64,000 nt of DNA from Rhinopomastus cyanomelas (Eukaryota > Chordata > Aves > Bucerotiformes > Rhinopomastidae). A program made the translations under genes and the position numbers. The stretch spans positions 252,104 through 316,103 of the forward strand of contig VXBP01003489.1 in NCBI GenBank assembly GCA_013400115.1, in the 5' to 3' direction. Below are positions 1 through 11,970 of this stretch, one piece after another. The notes beneath the pieces were generated by a model. The model had not been told where the DNA came from, ran no database searches, and saw nothing but the letters and a program-made list of their open reading frames with translations. How positions within the stretch are numbered: position 1 is the stretch's first letter; every line of letters begins with the position of its first letter.

Positions 1-740
1 AGAGAATTGGGCTTGCTGCACTTCTAATGGGCTGGGTCCTTGGCAGATGGAAACTGGTATTGCTCCACTGACGTCAGCCGTCACAGCTTGCAAGGAATCA
101 CTGAGACGATCATTGATCCCGAACTAATCTCCTCTCTCTCCCCTGTTTACTGACACTGGAGAGCACAGCTCATGCCTGGCATGTGCCACCCACTCACCCC
201 CTGCACCAAAAGCCTCTCGGGTGCCTGGAACAGCAAGGCACTGCCTTCCTGCTGAGAAATGGGGTCTGCATCCCAGCACATCCTACTCAAACAGGAGACC
301 GGGGTGGGTACCCACATAGATGAGTCTGCCAGGGGCTCCAGTCTCTAATCCTGGAGGTTCCCCAAAATGGGTTTCTTCAGATAAACTATGAGCACGCACA
401 GAAATACCCGGAGCTCTTGAGCTCGGGGCAGGATGGTTCCTCTAAGGGCATGAGCCAGGCTGCAGGGCCACAGCTGAATCAGTGCTGATCCATCAAACAT
501 CAGCAAGCAAGCATCACAGGGTGACTTCAGGCTCATCATTCCCAAGTGGCTGCTGAACCACACACCGACAATAAACAAACCTACTGGATCTCCAGGAACT
601 ACCACGGTCCCATTGGGTGACCCCATTTCTACGCAATTCAGAATATTTAGTGGCCTGGAGAACTCGTGGCAACCAGCACAAAAATGCATCAGGTTCTGTT
701 TGTGGAGCAAAAAGCCCTTCCTACAAGAGCTCACGGCGTT
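1..740. other. Unique non-coding sequence
   Basis: I see no repeat, exon with splice signals or RNA gene. A 158-codon minus frame (345-821) runs into the CR1 tail and has no recognisable motif. Confidence 0.5.
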
Positions 741-815
741 CATAGGATCATAGGATGTTAGGGGTTGGAAGGGACCCAAGAGATCATCGAGTCCAACCCC
801 CTTGCCGGAGCAGAT
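741..815 (-). mobile_element. CR1 3' end fragment
   Basis: It begins with CATAGGATCATAGGATG followed by GGGTTGGAAGGGACCC and ATCGAGTCCAACCCCCTTGCC, the typical reversed CR1 3' tail. Similarity fades after about 815. Confidence 0.8.
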
Positions 816-2408
816 GTACACCTAACTATGCTAGTGCAGCTACCCAGGTGTCTCTTAGAGAGTGAGTAATGGGGAGGGAAGGATTTCAAACGATCCCCAT
901 CAAGACCCTGACCCTCTTCCTTCCAGCCATTCGCAAGTTTCTGAAGCCTTCTGAGCAGTTCCATTTGTTCTCAATCACCAAGAGTCTTAACTGTGGAATT
1001 TAAATGGTTCTCCCCCAGAGAGACCTAATTTTAGGAGCCATTCAAGTGCCATCCCTCCGATCTGCGGTGCTTTGAGAAGACACTCCAGGAGCATCCACAG
1101 CACCGTCTGCTCCACTGGAGCAAAGCGGGCAAACAGGACTTAGCAGAAGTGGTGCAGGATGGAGGGGATGGAGCCAAGGAGCTACGAGAGGAGGACGGCA
1201 CATGCTGAAAACTCCCTGACTTTGCAGCTTGATATCTCAGAGGATTCAGAGACACCAGGTACCTGCAGCCCCCTTCGCAGGAACATTAAGACCATCAGCC
1301 CTCTGCAAAGATCAAGAGACTGGAGCCTGTCTAAAGGAGAGCTCTGAGCATCCACACTGAGATGAAGCTGCTCATAAGCCACTCACTGTCTCTTTGGCCC
1401 AAGCAACCAGCGTTGCCTTCCCAGAAACCCAGGTAACCTTCCACCGAGCTGTGGGTATGCAAGTCAGTGCAATCCCTCTAGTGAAAGGCAGAAGATGAAT
1501 GAAGTTTGCAGAGGGTGGATGTTTGCAGAGCCCCAGCCTTCCTCATCGAGCTGCACAATCTGCTGCAAGCTTCTGGTGTGAGGAGTCCAAAGGCTCTGTA
1601 AAGCGCTGACACTGCTGTATGCAGATGTCTTCCATTGAAGAGACCCGACGCATCCCAAAGTGTTTGATTTGAGCTGTAGAAGCAAATTACTACAGATGTG
1701 GAAGCTGTCAAAAACCCAGCCCAAACCCCAACAAACAAGACAAGCAGCTGTGTGCGTGTTCTGATGAACCTGAGGGCTCGCAGCACCCCTGTCCCCCTGC
1801 GAGTGCTGCTCAGGATCACCAAGGATCCAGCAGCAGCATTCCACTTGGGATGGACTGAAGCTGCTTTGACCATCATGGTGTCAAGCAGATGTCAGAGGAG
1901 CACAGTCGTCTTGTTCCTGACTTGGCAACTGCCACCTTGCACCTTGTTCTACACAGAGAACAGATTTTAAACATCTGCAGTGAACGCATCAAGGAAGACA
2001 ACCTTCTTCACGTCACTCTAATTCACCTCCTCACCTACTTCTACCCCTGTTCCTCATGTGAAGGCAGGAGCAGGCTGCCTGTCGGACAAGTGGCTTCACC
2101 CTCAGTTCCAGCCCTTGGTTCCAGCCCAGTTCTGATCTGCAGCAGAGAGGTTTTGTTACGAGCAGAAGCTGAACCTCTTTCCCCAAAAAGAAGCGAATCA
2201 GCTGCTCTGAGCAGAGCAGGGCGCTCCAGCTCCAGATGTCAAGAAGGGAATATGCAGCAAGGGTTACTTGGGAGGCCAATAAATCTCTCAGTGCTAACAA
2301 AGACCTGGAGTTGTTTACTACAGCCAAGATCTCCATGACACCTGTGACAGAGTCAGTGGGGAAAGGCCAGAAAAGCAGCAAAAAGCAGCAAAAATCAGGG
2401 TTGTTTTT
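816..2408. other. Unique non-coding sequence
   Basis: Moderate-GC, low-repeat sequence with several overlapping open frames on both strands that resemble nothing known. No poly(A) signal or splice pair links them. Confidence 0.45.
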
Positions 2409-2780
2409 CATAGAATCATCTAGGCTGGAGAAGCCCTTCAGTCCAACCATCTGCCCTACAACCCCCAGCCACTAACCCATGTCTTCAAAAATCTTGGCTG
2501 CCTGGCTGTTGAACCCCTCCAGGGACACTGCCATCCCCCCTACCTGGGCAGCCAGTTCCAAGGGCTCCCCACTCTTTCTGGGAAGGTCTTTCCTCAGATC
2601 CAACCTGACTTTCCCCTGGTACAAGCTGATTCCATTTCCTCTGGTCCTATCACCAGTCCCTAGGGAGAAGTCGTCCAACCATCGTGTCACTGCACCCTCC
2701 CTTCTGATAGTTGCAGTGAGGTCTCCCCTCAGCCTCCTCTTCTCCAGGCTGAACAACCCCAGCTCCCTGAGCCTCCCCCC
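2409..2780 (-). mobile_element. CR1 ORF2 C-terminus and 3' end
   Basis: A full reversed tail (CATAGAATCATCTAGGCTGG) is followed by ORF2 that still translates on the minus strand as SLEKRRLRGDLTA, GDRTRGNGISL and GKVRLDLRKDL. The subfamily differs from the ATTAGGGATTGG type. Confidence 0.88.
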
Positions 2781-3648
2781 ACCAGAACCATTTACCAGAA
2801 GCCTAACCAGCCAGTAAGGCTTTTCCTCCTGCGGGTTTTGCTGCTCTCAGCAGCTGCCCCTCACGACACCAGGTCTCCCACTGCCTTGGAGAAGTCAGAC
2901 CTGACCAAAGGGTTTTCCATATAAAATCCACTAGCAGAGTGTCAAACTGTTTTGCATGAACAAAGCATCATCTTTTATAGAGGCGGTGGTGCTGCCTATG
3001 GACGTGCACTCCATATACAACAGCTCTTTCTTGCTGCAGTCTTTAATCTTATTAGACTTGACTGCAGATACTGTTGGCCCTTGTCATTATGCATAATATT
3101 ATATATTGCTTTCTCGTTAGCGAGGGGAAAAAAATGTCCCCTGTTGCTGAAGCAGACTGGCTGCCAAAACTTGGTGTGCCTTGCTCACGATGCCCACTTG
3201 AATGACTCATGCACCTCATATATCTCCCTCCTCTGCTGGGAGACCTACTCAACACCAGCCCCGTCCTCCTACCCAGGAGACTCGAAGGTAAACACTGGGA
3301 AGAAACTGTGTAGGAGAACTTTACCGAGTGCCAAAAATAAAATGAGCTGATTTATTAAATATCAGCTGATGAACTCATTCCCAGTAGGTTCCTTCATGCT
3401 ACTGGGGTGATTATTGGTTTATAAAGTGGACTTGCTTCAAGTAGGAAAGAACTGGATGGGTCTAAACAACTGAGAAGCAGCACTTGAGATTTATCACTAT
3501 ATCCCAGCCCTCCAGAAAACGTCTGCCTTATACTGAAAGTAAGGAGAGGACTGGTAGGGACAGGACAAACATCACTAACCCATAAGGAGATAAGTCTGTT
3601 CCTCAGGTGGAACATTGGCTGCGATTCCACAGATGGACAACAGAGATG
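2781..3648. other. Unique non-coding sequence
   Basis: It includes an AT-rich stretch around 3060-3130 and 3330-3370. No feature is supported. Confidence 0.45.
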
Positions 3649-3812
3649 TGGTTGAGTCACCACCCCCGGATGTATTTAAAATTCATTTGGATGAGGTGTC
3701 GAGGGATGTGGTTTAGGGGTGAACTTGTAAGGCAGGGTAGATGGCTGGCCTCAATGATCCCAGGGGTCTTTTCCAACCAGAGGGATTCTGTAACAAGGAG
3801 ATTCCATGACTG
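3649..3812 (+). mobile_element. CR1 3' end
   Basis: GTTGAGTCACCACCCCCGGA, then GGTTTAGGGGTGAACTTGTA, then GGTCTTTTCCAACCAGAGGG. The same subfamily occurs at 28686, 31680 and 58741. Confidence 0.8.
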
Positions 3813-5318
3813 AGAAGAGAAAGACTGTGATTTGTCTTCACAAAGCTTCACGATGCAGATACTTATTGTTTGGGGCAGGTTTGGTGAGTTGGTCTTGGCT
3901 AAACACAGTGGTCAACACACGAGCAAGAAAAGGCTCCACGTTCCTCTGCGACGTAGCTGACCCCATGGGTGGGAGCCGCTAGCTGCAGAACAAACCAGCA
4001 CTGCCGAGACACCAAAGCCATGGAAGTGAGGCAGCACTTCCCCATCCGAGTCCGTGCTGCGCCCACGTGGGACCACAGCAGTGACCTACTTCACACTTGC
4101 ACTCATTACCATCACTTGGAACCACTAAATACAGAAACTCAAGGAATTATCGGGCAAATATCTGCTCGCTGAGCTCAACAGATCATTTGTGCAATTACTC
4201 ATCGAACCCAGCACTTGTTTCGGGGGAAGAAGGACCAGGGGAAGAACCTCAACTGTTCTGCAGCTCCAGTGATGGCAGCTGAGCAATAGTAGGTGAAGGA
4301 ATGGGTGCTTTACAAGGCAATATTCTGGGTTTTCATTTTTTGATCACATTAATCCATATTCTTGCTAATTTCCAGAAGCTGGTAGACCGCAATGGATCTT
4401 CATCAGCTCTTGCAAAATGCATTTAATCACATTAGCAGTGCAAGAATGTTTGCAGTGTAACCCTCCCCGTGCCATTTTCCCTCCTTATCATCATTCTCTG
4501 AGCAGTGTTTCACAGCAAGAAGATATGCAGCAGAAAATCTCCCTGAATATAAAATTTTCTGAGTAATTCTGTCACAAGTCTCCCAGGACATCCTAGTCAA
4601 GGATGAACAATTCAGTAAAAGCCCTACAGAACAGGAGAGAAATTAATCATGCATTTTTAAAGTGTTTTGAACCTCCTTGTAGGGTTTAATGAAGAATACT
4701 GGGGAGTTTTTAAAGGTAGAGGAGGAAGAAAGTCTGACCTAGTCTATAAATCAAGATCTCGGTGTAAATAAAGTTGGTTAACAGGAGAGAAGATCTTGTC
4801 CTACCTAAAGGACTTTCTGAGGCAACACTTGATTTCCTACTGGCCTTTGTGAGTTCTTTTTATCGCCGACACGATTGCATCCATTTCCACCACAAGTCAA
4901 CAGCAAAGGTGTCATTAACTCCAGACCAAATAACTTGCAAAGACTCGTTCAATTTTTAATGTTCCAAGAGTGGAAGTTATCCACTGGCTACTACATAAGC
5001 TGGAAATTTTGAGCATCATTAAAAAATAAATGGTTCTCCTGCATAAAGCAGCAAAGAGCTGGCTTTCGGAGAGAGACCCTTTCGTTTTCTTTCGTTTAAG
5101 AGGCAAATTGAAAGTGGGCATCGAGTGCGTCAGACCTTGCGCGCTAAGTGCCGTGGGTCCAGGCTGTTAAGGACTTTATGAGGTGGCTGAGAAGTAGCCT
5201 TTCCCCTTGGATGCGATTTGCTTTAAAACACCCTGGCCACTGGCCCACGATGATCAGTTAACGACAGCAAATGCCACTGCTTCAGGATGACGGCTCAGGA
5301 TGAGAGCTTAGCCAAAGT
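3813..5318. other. Unique sequence with a possible conserved non-coding block (4320-4620)
   Basis: Most of it is featureless. From 4320 to 4620 it is AT-rich and repeat-free, with TAAT-core words such as TTTAATCACATTAGCAGTG that are frequent in developmental enhancers. No coding signal is seen. Confidence 0.35.
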
Positions 5319-5745
5319 CACAGAGTCACAGACTGTTAGAGGTTGGAAGGGACCTGGTAAGATCATCTAATTCAACCCCCCTGCCACAGCAGGATGGCCT
5401 GGATCAGGTCACACAGGAACATCCAGGTGAGTTTGAAAGCCTCCAGAGCAGGAGACTGGAGACCCTTTCTGGGCAGCCTGTTCCAGGGCTCTGTTGCTCT
5501 CACAGTGAAAAGCTTTTCCTTATGCATCCACTTCTCCTTGTCCTATCACTAGATACCCCTGAGCAGAGCCTGGCTTCATCCTGCTGACACCCATCCTTTC
5601 CATATTTATCAACATTAACAGGGTCACTCCTCGGTCTCCTCCAAGCTCAAGAGGCCCATCTCCCTCAGCCTTTCCTCATCAGGGAGATACCCTGCTCCCT
5701 TCATCGTTGTTCTGGCTCTGCATTGAGTTCTCTCAAGCACCACAT
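5319..5745 (-). mobile_element. CR1 ORF2 C-terminus and 3' end
   Basis: Reversed tail CACAGACTGTTAGAGGTTGG, then TGGGCAGCCTGTTCCAGGG, TGTCCTATCACTAGATACCC and CAAGCTCAAGAGGCCCATCT. It covers about 425 bases of one element. Confidence 0.88.
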
Positions 5746-6546
5746 AAGTGGACACGTACAGGGCTAAGAAATCCCCAGGACTGTTGTATATAAACCTCAT
5801 ACCCCCCCAAAAAAAACCCATCACAAGACGTTCAACACTGTCAACCTCCTTCTCACTCCAAGAAACAAGCCAGTCTGATGAGCTGATGCCTGGAGGGCAC
5901 CCACAGGATATTCTGTGACTGCGAAACAGAGGGCAATTCTGCTGGCACAGAGGTGTAGACTGCAGTCAGAAAGAGAGTTTTGAGACAGTGTCTGGCTCAG
6001 GCCAACCCTACTCAGGAAAGTCTCAGAACTAAGAGCTGCTGCTACAGAAGTGCTGCTACAGGTGAAACTCTGGCTGTTGAATCATTATCTTAATTTTTTC
6101 TAATGGCATGCAAAGACTATGTCAGTAGCACTTTTCATTATCCACTTCACCAGTCCAGAACTTCTTGGTAATTATGGCCATCCACTCTCCTTTGACAGTG
6201 CTAACTAACAGGACAAGAGCTGCTGATAATACACAGGCTTCTTGTACAGAATTCATGTCAGAAGGCAATAATCTAAACAGCCAAGCTGATGAATTTGCTC
6301 GGTGCTTTGCTCTGGGGAATATGTGTTTTCTCGAGTACCGAGCGAATTCCTCGTGCTTGGGGAGCAAACAGAGAGGGACTAGGACACAGCTGCTTGAAAT
6401 GCTTTTAAAAACAGCTCCAACAGCCCCTACACCTTCACAAGGTAACAAGAGCAAACAGAGCTACAGAACCATCCTGATAGAAATTGAGTCTTGTCAACCC
6501 CAAACGATCTTCCCTGTGGTTTTAGGGGATTGTTTAGGGAACTGTT
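5746..6546. other. Unique non-coding sequence
   Basis: A 196-codon plus frame (6165-6755) is open only because its end is CR1 ORF2. I see no gene. Confidence 0.45.
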
Positions 6547-6606
6547 TAGGATGGAAACCACCTCTGAGGTCACGGAGTCCAACCTTGGACCCAACTGTTC
6601 CAACCC
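6547..6606 (-). mobile_element. Older CR1, 3'-terminal part left of the nested insertion
   Basis: It reads as the divergent CR1 3' end (TGGAAACCACCTCTGAGGTC, then AGTCCAACC). The element resumes at 6841 after the young insertion. Confidence 0.6.
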
Positions 6607-6835
6607 GTAGGAGGTTCCACTTAAATATGAGAAGGAACTTCTTCCCAGTGAGGGTGACAGAGCACTGGAACAGGCTGTCCAGGGAGGTTGTGGGGTCTCC
6701 TTCACTGGAGATGTTTAAGACCCACCTGGATGTGTTCCTGTGTGACTTGATCTAGGTGATCCTGCTGTGGTGGGTGGATTGGACTGGATGATCTTTCAAG
6801 GTCCCTTCCAATCCCTAATGATTCTATGATTCTAT
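6607..6835 (+). mobile_element. Young CR1 LINE 3' end nested in an older CR1
   Basis: This is the end of CR1 ORF2 (reads FFPVRVTEHWNRLSREVV, then SPSLEMFKTHLDVFLCDLI and stop) plus the 3' UTR with the tail GATTCTATGATTCTAT. The fragment is flanked by AACCC at 6602-6606 and 6836-6840, a likely 5-bp target-site duplication. It interrupts an older minus-strand CR1. Confidence 0.9.
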
Positions 6836-7120
6836 AACCCACCCCAAAACCTGTCCCTGACCTCCAGATCTCTCTGACTGTGAAACACAGCCATGGATGG
6901 TGATTCAATCCCCTCCTTGGACAGCCTGTTCCAAGGGTTGAGGACCCTTTCCAGGGAGAAGTTTCTCCCCAGGGCCAACCTCAGCTTCTCCTGGGACAGC
7001 TTGAGGCTACTTCCTGTTGTCTTAAGTGAGAAGAGACCAACCCCTGCCTCTCTCCAACCTCTTTTGAGGGGGTTGTAGACAGCAAAAAGGTCTCCCCTCA
7101 GCCTTTTTGTGCCCCTCTTC
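6836..7120 (-). mobile_element. Older CR1, ORF2 part right of the nested insertion
   Basis: It continues the minus-strand CR1: AACCTGTCCCTGACC-like sequence, then GGACAGCCTGTTCCAAGG, CTCCTGGGACAGCTTGAGGC and TCTCCCCTCAGCC. All are complements of conserved ORF2 C-terminal stretches. It is more diverged than the inserted copy. Confidence 0.75.
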
Positions 7121-8094
7121 CCCTTTAATCTTTAAACAACAACAGGGCTCCAAATCACAATCCCTCCCTGCGCATAAATCTCACCGAGAGCTGCTAAAAA
7201 ATCTCATTTGCTCACCAATCTTCCGCCAGTTATTACAGAAAACATGTTACAAAATGCAATTAAAAACATGTCAAGATAATGACAATCTTAGGAGGAAGTC
7301 TATAAAGTCCCAGACGCGGTATTCCCCACCGGCAATGAAATGAATTTCGCATACGGAGAAGATTCCGCGAGCGCTCGGGTGTTTCATTCTCATCCGAGGC
7401 GCTCCGTTACGATTAGCACAAAATCTATAGGAGCTGAAAACCATTTTCTGCTGGATTTCTAGAACACGACTTCAATAAGTTAATTGAACTTCCCAGCTCG
7501 GAGATCATCACCGGAACAGAGAAAGTCAGGGCGAGACAAACGGACAGCTCCGTCGGTCTCGGTCCTTGTGGAAAGGCTGAAGAGAGGCTTGGCTGGATCA
7601 AACACACCAGATTAGCAATAATTTGACATATTTTAGGCTTTTCCAACACGTATTCACAGGCCAGGCTTCTCACTGCTGTAGATAAAGCTGTCTCATTAGA
7701 CAGTTCTCTCTATACAGAGGTCTATAATATTTCAGTTCTTCGTATTTCTCACACCTTTCAGCCAAAATAGGAAGATACTTTACGTAAAAAAGGGTGTTTC
7801 AGCAATTCACTGCGACACCTGAAAAGACTTGCCACGTGTGACTTACACAGACCATAAAGAATTCTTAAGAACCAGCAGATGAGTAAAAACTCACCCTCTT
7901 GAAAAGGTTTTTTTATGGACAAAACATCCAAGAAATTCTAATTTTTATACTGAAAATGCTTCAGAAGAATGATTCCCTCATCCATCCATCTGTCCACAAA
8001 GAAATAAAAACCTATTTTACCCAGAAGAACAGTTTGGGGTGTTGGGGAGGGGTGCTACCTGTGTTTTGTTGTCATCTCTACAAATGGTGCTTCA
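7121..8094. other. Repeat-free block, possible conserved non-coding element (7130-7700)
   Basis: It is AT-rich with scattered CpGs (GACGCGGTATTCC, GAGCGCTCGGGTG, GGCGCTCCGTTACG) and no CR1. CpG retention in otherwise AT-rich DNA suggests constraint. There is no open frame with splice sites. Confidence 0.35.
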
Positions 8095-8450
8095 CACAGA
8101 ATCACAGAACATCAAGGATTGGAAGGGACCTCGGAAGATCATCCAGTCCAATCCCCCTGCCACAGCAGGATCACCTAGACCAAGTCACACAGGAACACAT
8201 CCAGGTGGGTCTTCAGCATCTCCAGTGAAGGAGACTCCACAACCACCCTGGGCAGCCTGTTCCAGTGCTCTGTCACCCTCACTGGGAAGAAGGTCCTTCT
8301 GATATTTAGATGGAACCTCCTATGTTCCAGCTCACACCCACTGCCCCTTGTCCTATCACCAGATGACACTGAGCAGAGCCTGGCTCCATTGCCTGATTCC
8401 ACAGACATCAGCTCAGCCCGAAGGTCCCTCAGACCCTTCATCACGATGAG
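8095..8450 (-). mobile_element. Young CR1, ORF2 C-terminus and 3' end
   Basis: ACATCAAGGATTGGAAGGGA begins the 3' UTR. The minus frame then reads NIRRTFFPVRVTEHWNRLPR and SPSLEMLKTHLDVFLCDLV. Near 8400 the usual CCTGACACCCACCC stretch is replaced by shortened sequence, a small internal deletion. Confidence 0.92.
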
Positions 8451-8523
8451 AGGCGGCGCTACTCAAGTTGATTTGCTGACTGTCAAGCCAAATTCTCAGG
8501 CTTCAAAGCGTTCACTTCGTTAT

Positions 8524-8607
8524 GGTCTAGGTGATCCTGATCTGACAGGGAGGTTGGACTAGATGATCTTTTGAGGTCCCTTCCAATCCCTAATGTTCTG
8601 TGATTCC
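8524..8607 (+). mobile_element. Short CR1 3' tail
   Basis: TCTAGGTGATCCTGATCTGA, then ACTAGATGATCTTTTGAGGT and CCTAATGTTCTGTGATTCC. It keeps only the 3' UTR. Confidence 0.85.
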
Positions 8608-9467
8608 TCGAATTGTGCTTTTCAGGGAGCAGGTGGCAGGTAACACAGAGCCGACTTTCTGCTTCGTGCTCTGGATGTTTGTCCAGTCCTGGGAAACATC
8701 CCCCAGGTTTCTACGTGGGAACCAAGACGTGAAGTGGGAAGGGAGCTCTGGGTGTCCACAGGACCAGAGTTCTCTGCGGTTGTGGGACGGAAGGGGTGAA
8801 AGAAAAGGAAGTAATTAAGATTCCCCACATCCCCTGGCAGAATCAGCAGCAGAAATGTGGAGAGAATCGCAACGCAACTCCCGCTCTGGAGCTGAGCCCC
8901 GCTCTCAATTCCCTTCAGCACGGTCCCCTGGAGACCACCTTCCATCAGGTAAGAAGAGCCTTCTAATCAGCTTCCTTAATTTCAATTGTCATCTACCTCT
9001 GGGGATGCAGACTTCACTTCAAACTATATCCCATCTCCTTCTTGTTAGTCATCCAAGTATTTATATCCCTCTTGTACATTTTATTCCATTAGGAGAGTTA
9101 TAAAGAAATAAATTAGAATCACAACACATCTACAGCTTGTTCTGAAAGAGACTGTTAGCACTTGACTCACCTACTTACATGTCAATTTAGTGCTCTTTAG
9201 CTGGATTTAAATTGAGTCAAGACTGATCCGCTTAAGACAGAATCTGCATCTGCCTCCCCCAACATTGAAAGGATTAGGATGGAAAAAAGAGAGTCAGATG
9301 TTACAACGACCTGGGAACGTTCAATCTTTCAGAGCAAGACAGGCTCATTCCTCTGCCTCATCCACCAGGTCTGGGAGTTGCCCAAGCACTGGGTGAGGTT
9401 TCAGTGCCTCAGGTCTCACGTGCTGGGCTACTCCACCGAACACCCAGCCTTGCCCGAGCTGCTATTC
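8608..9467. other. Unique non-coding sequence
   Basis: Nothing beyond ordinary unique sequence is seen. It is AT-rich from 8950 to 9250. Confidence 0.45.
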
Positions 9468-9530
9468 ACAGAGTCACAGAGCATTACGGATTGGAAGGGT
9501 CCTCAGGAGGTCATCAAGCCCAATCCTTTT
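9468..9530 (-). mobile_element. Short CR1 3' tail
   Basis: CAGAGTCACAGAGCATTACG, then GATTGGAAGGGTCCTCAGGA and CATCAAGCCCAATCC. It is truncated just inside the 3' UTR. Confidence 0.75.
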
Positions 9531-9600
9531 CCGAGGTGTTTCCATGAATTCCCTGTCTACTCCACACAAACACACATTTCTCACAAAACAACTAACTCTT

Positions 9601-9935
9601 TCATAGAATTGTAGACTCAGAGAACCATAGAATATGACGGGTTGGAAGGGACCTCCAAAGGGCATCCAGTCCAAACCCCCAACACCAAGACGGGCCAGCA
9701 GTCCCCAGACCAGGTTGCCCAGAACCCCAGCCAGCCTGACCTTGAATAGCTCTAGGAATGGGGCCTCCACCACCTCTCTGGAAGCCTGTTTCTCCCACCT
9801 GCAGATTCCAGACCTTGTTCCTCCTGTCCAGCCTCACTCTGCCCTTTTCCAGCTTCAGACCATGACTCCTTGTCCTATTGTTCCCTGCCCTTGGGAACAG
9901 CCTTCCCCAGCCACCTCAGAGCCCCCTGCCAGGCT
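9601..9935 (-). mobile_element. CR1 (GGGCATCCAGTCC subfamily), ORF2 end and 3' end
   Basis: CATAGAATATGACGGGTTGG and AGGGCATCCAGTCCAAACCC open the 3' end. GGGGCCTCCACCACCTCTCT and CAGCCTCACTCTGCCCTTTT follow. The same subfamily is seen at 14472, 20635 and 50262. Confidence 0.88.
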
Positions 9936-10772
9936 GGTCCTTTCAAACCCACCTTACCAAATACAAATGCTCTGAGCTTTTCAGCCAAGGCAGAGCAGAG
10001 CAGAAGGTTGAGCTTAGGTCTTCCCTGGGGAAGAAGAGCAGCGGGAACTTGTAAGGTGCAACTGAAGACCACATGACGGGGCACTTAGTCCTGTTCTCCA
10101 CATCATCCTCTCCACACCTCCCTTTCTTCAGGACTTAGGACCCCTAACAGCAGCCACCACCACCGTTTGCACAGATTGTCTTGTGTCTGAGTCAACTCTT
10201 TGGGGCAGATGGGTCTCTTTTCTCTCCATTCCCGGTATCTAGCAGCCAGGCTGCCCAGTCACTAATGGGATTACAGTAATACTGCTAAGAGCAGTGATTT
10301 CAGATACAGCATTTCTGATGCCAGTGAGACCTCAAGGATAAATATAGACTCTGTGTTTAATCCACGTTACCAGCCAGTCCTATCAGCTTCTTAAAAGATG
10401 GGTGTCTGAGGTTACAGCAGTAGGAGCAAGGTCTTCCAAAGAGGCCAATAATCACGTCTGTGCTCTTTTTTTTAAATGAAGGCAGTGCTGAAGCCTTAAG
10501 AGACTGATTTTTTCATCTGTACCCAACAACTTCCCCAGCCAGGCTCTCAGTCTGATTATGACGCGCAGTCAGTTTTAAAAGCTGGTCTAGATGTTAAATT
10601 ATCTGACCAGAAAAACCCCACAACCTGAGCAAATCCAATCCCACCTACTTGCTGCAAACTGGGATTTTTCTGCAACCAGCCTCCCACTAATCACTGAAGT
10701 ATCTCCAGAGCATCAATGATCTCCTCTTGACTCAAGTTTCTCAAAGCCAATGTTCAGTGATAAACACTGAGG
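9936..10772. other. Unique non-coding sequence
   Basis: No repeat or exon is recognised. There is a T run at 10468-10476. Confidence 0.45.
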
Positions 10773-10810
10773 CCATTTGGGGTCAGGCTTAAACATTTGG
10801 GGTCAGGTTG
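10773..10810. repeat. Short direct repeat CATTTGGGGTCAGG
   Basis: CATTTGGGGTCAGG occurs twice about 21 bases apart, directly before and into the CR1 that starts at 10799. It could be local slippage or a target-site remnant. Confidence 0.5.
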
Positions 10811-11030
10811 TGCCAGAGGATGTGCAGACTGGATCTGAGGAAAAACAACTTCTCAGAAAGAGCCTTGGAACAGGCTGCCCAGGAAGGAGCTGGAGGCAGT
10901 GTCCCTAGACCGGTTCAACAAACCGGCAGCCAGGGTGTTTCAGGAAGTGGTTTAGTGGTTGGAGGTTGTAGGGCAGAGAGTTGGACTTGATGATTCTGAA
11001 GGTCTTTTCCAAGCTTGATGAGCCTACGAC
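10799..11030 (+). mobile_element. CR1 3' end
   Basis: GGTCAGGTTGTGCCAGAGGA, then GGAACAGGCTGCCCAGGAAG, GTTGGACTTGATGATTCTGA and GGTCTTTTCCAAGCTTGATG. It matches the subfamily of the 35706 copy at its 5' side. Confidence 0.82.
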
Positions 11031-11970
11031 TGCATGTTCATCACACCTCACCAAAGTGCCGTTTGCCACCGCGGAGAGGATGACAGGAACGAGCCACAAC
11101 GTTTGTCAAACACCTTCTGCGTGGTTTCCTGAGGAGCGTTCTCTCCAAAATGAGAGGTTTTAACACCAAAGCAGAATCTTAAATATGAAATCTAATAGCG
11201 AAGCAGCTGCAATCACTGCGAGCTCAGAGGATGTAGCATCATCCCAGCCTGCTGCCCCCTGCTCTCGGAATGCAGCAGCTCAGTAATTAGCTGTATTAAG
11301 AGCTGTGTTGCTGCATTTCACTCATTTCCACAAACATAAGAAGTCACATTTATAAGTCATTAGGCTGAAATAAAATCTTTGCTGGGCTTAATGAATTTAA
11401 ATATTCATGGAAGCAGGATGGTGGGGGAAAGTGTTGTTCTTAATCAAAACAGACACTGCTGCTCTATAATGCAAATTGCTCTTTCTTACGTGGACAGTGG
11501 CCAGCACCTACAGGAAAAGGGAGCAGAACATTAATGATGAACACGTAGGAAATGGAGCTAAAAGGGATGGACATTGTCCTTTCCCTTGTGAATAGAAGGG
11601 GGAATTTGCTGATCCCAACATCTGCTTAATACTAACGTCATGTTTAATACAGTAGTTGCTGCCAGGGTAATTTATCACAATTTACTCGAGCTGAAAGCAA
11701 CACCCACTCTGAAAAAAAAGGAGGAGAAGCCAAGCAGGCTGTTCCTACAGGTAGTCACTGAGTTACATCTCAAGGCTCCTCTACTTTCACAGCTCCCTAG
11801 CTGTTCTCCTCCACCTTGGAGTCCTGGTTCCAACCTACAAGGTCATTGGCAAAGCTAATTCCTTGGGAATCACATCACGGGCTGCTGCACTGTGAGCTGC
11901 ACCCCAGACCTGCTGCCCCCACATCACGACTGAGCTTCTTCCCAGCCCTCTGCTACAGCAGCACCTTCCA
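11031..11970. other. Repeat-free block, possible conserved non-coding element (11165-11480)
   Basis: The part 11165-11480 is AT-rich, with CAGTAATTAGCTGTATTAAG, TTATAAGTCATTAGGC and AATTTAAATATTCATGG words typical of homeodomain-bound enhancers. The remainder shows nothing. Confidence 0.35.

Noticed and set aside
6165..6755. 196-codon plus-strand open frame
   Set aside because: The C-terminal 50 residues are CR1 ORF2 and the rest is chance readthrough.
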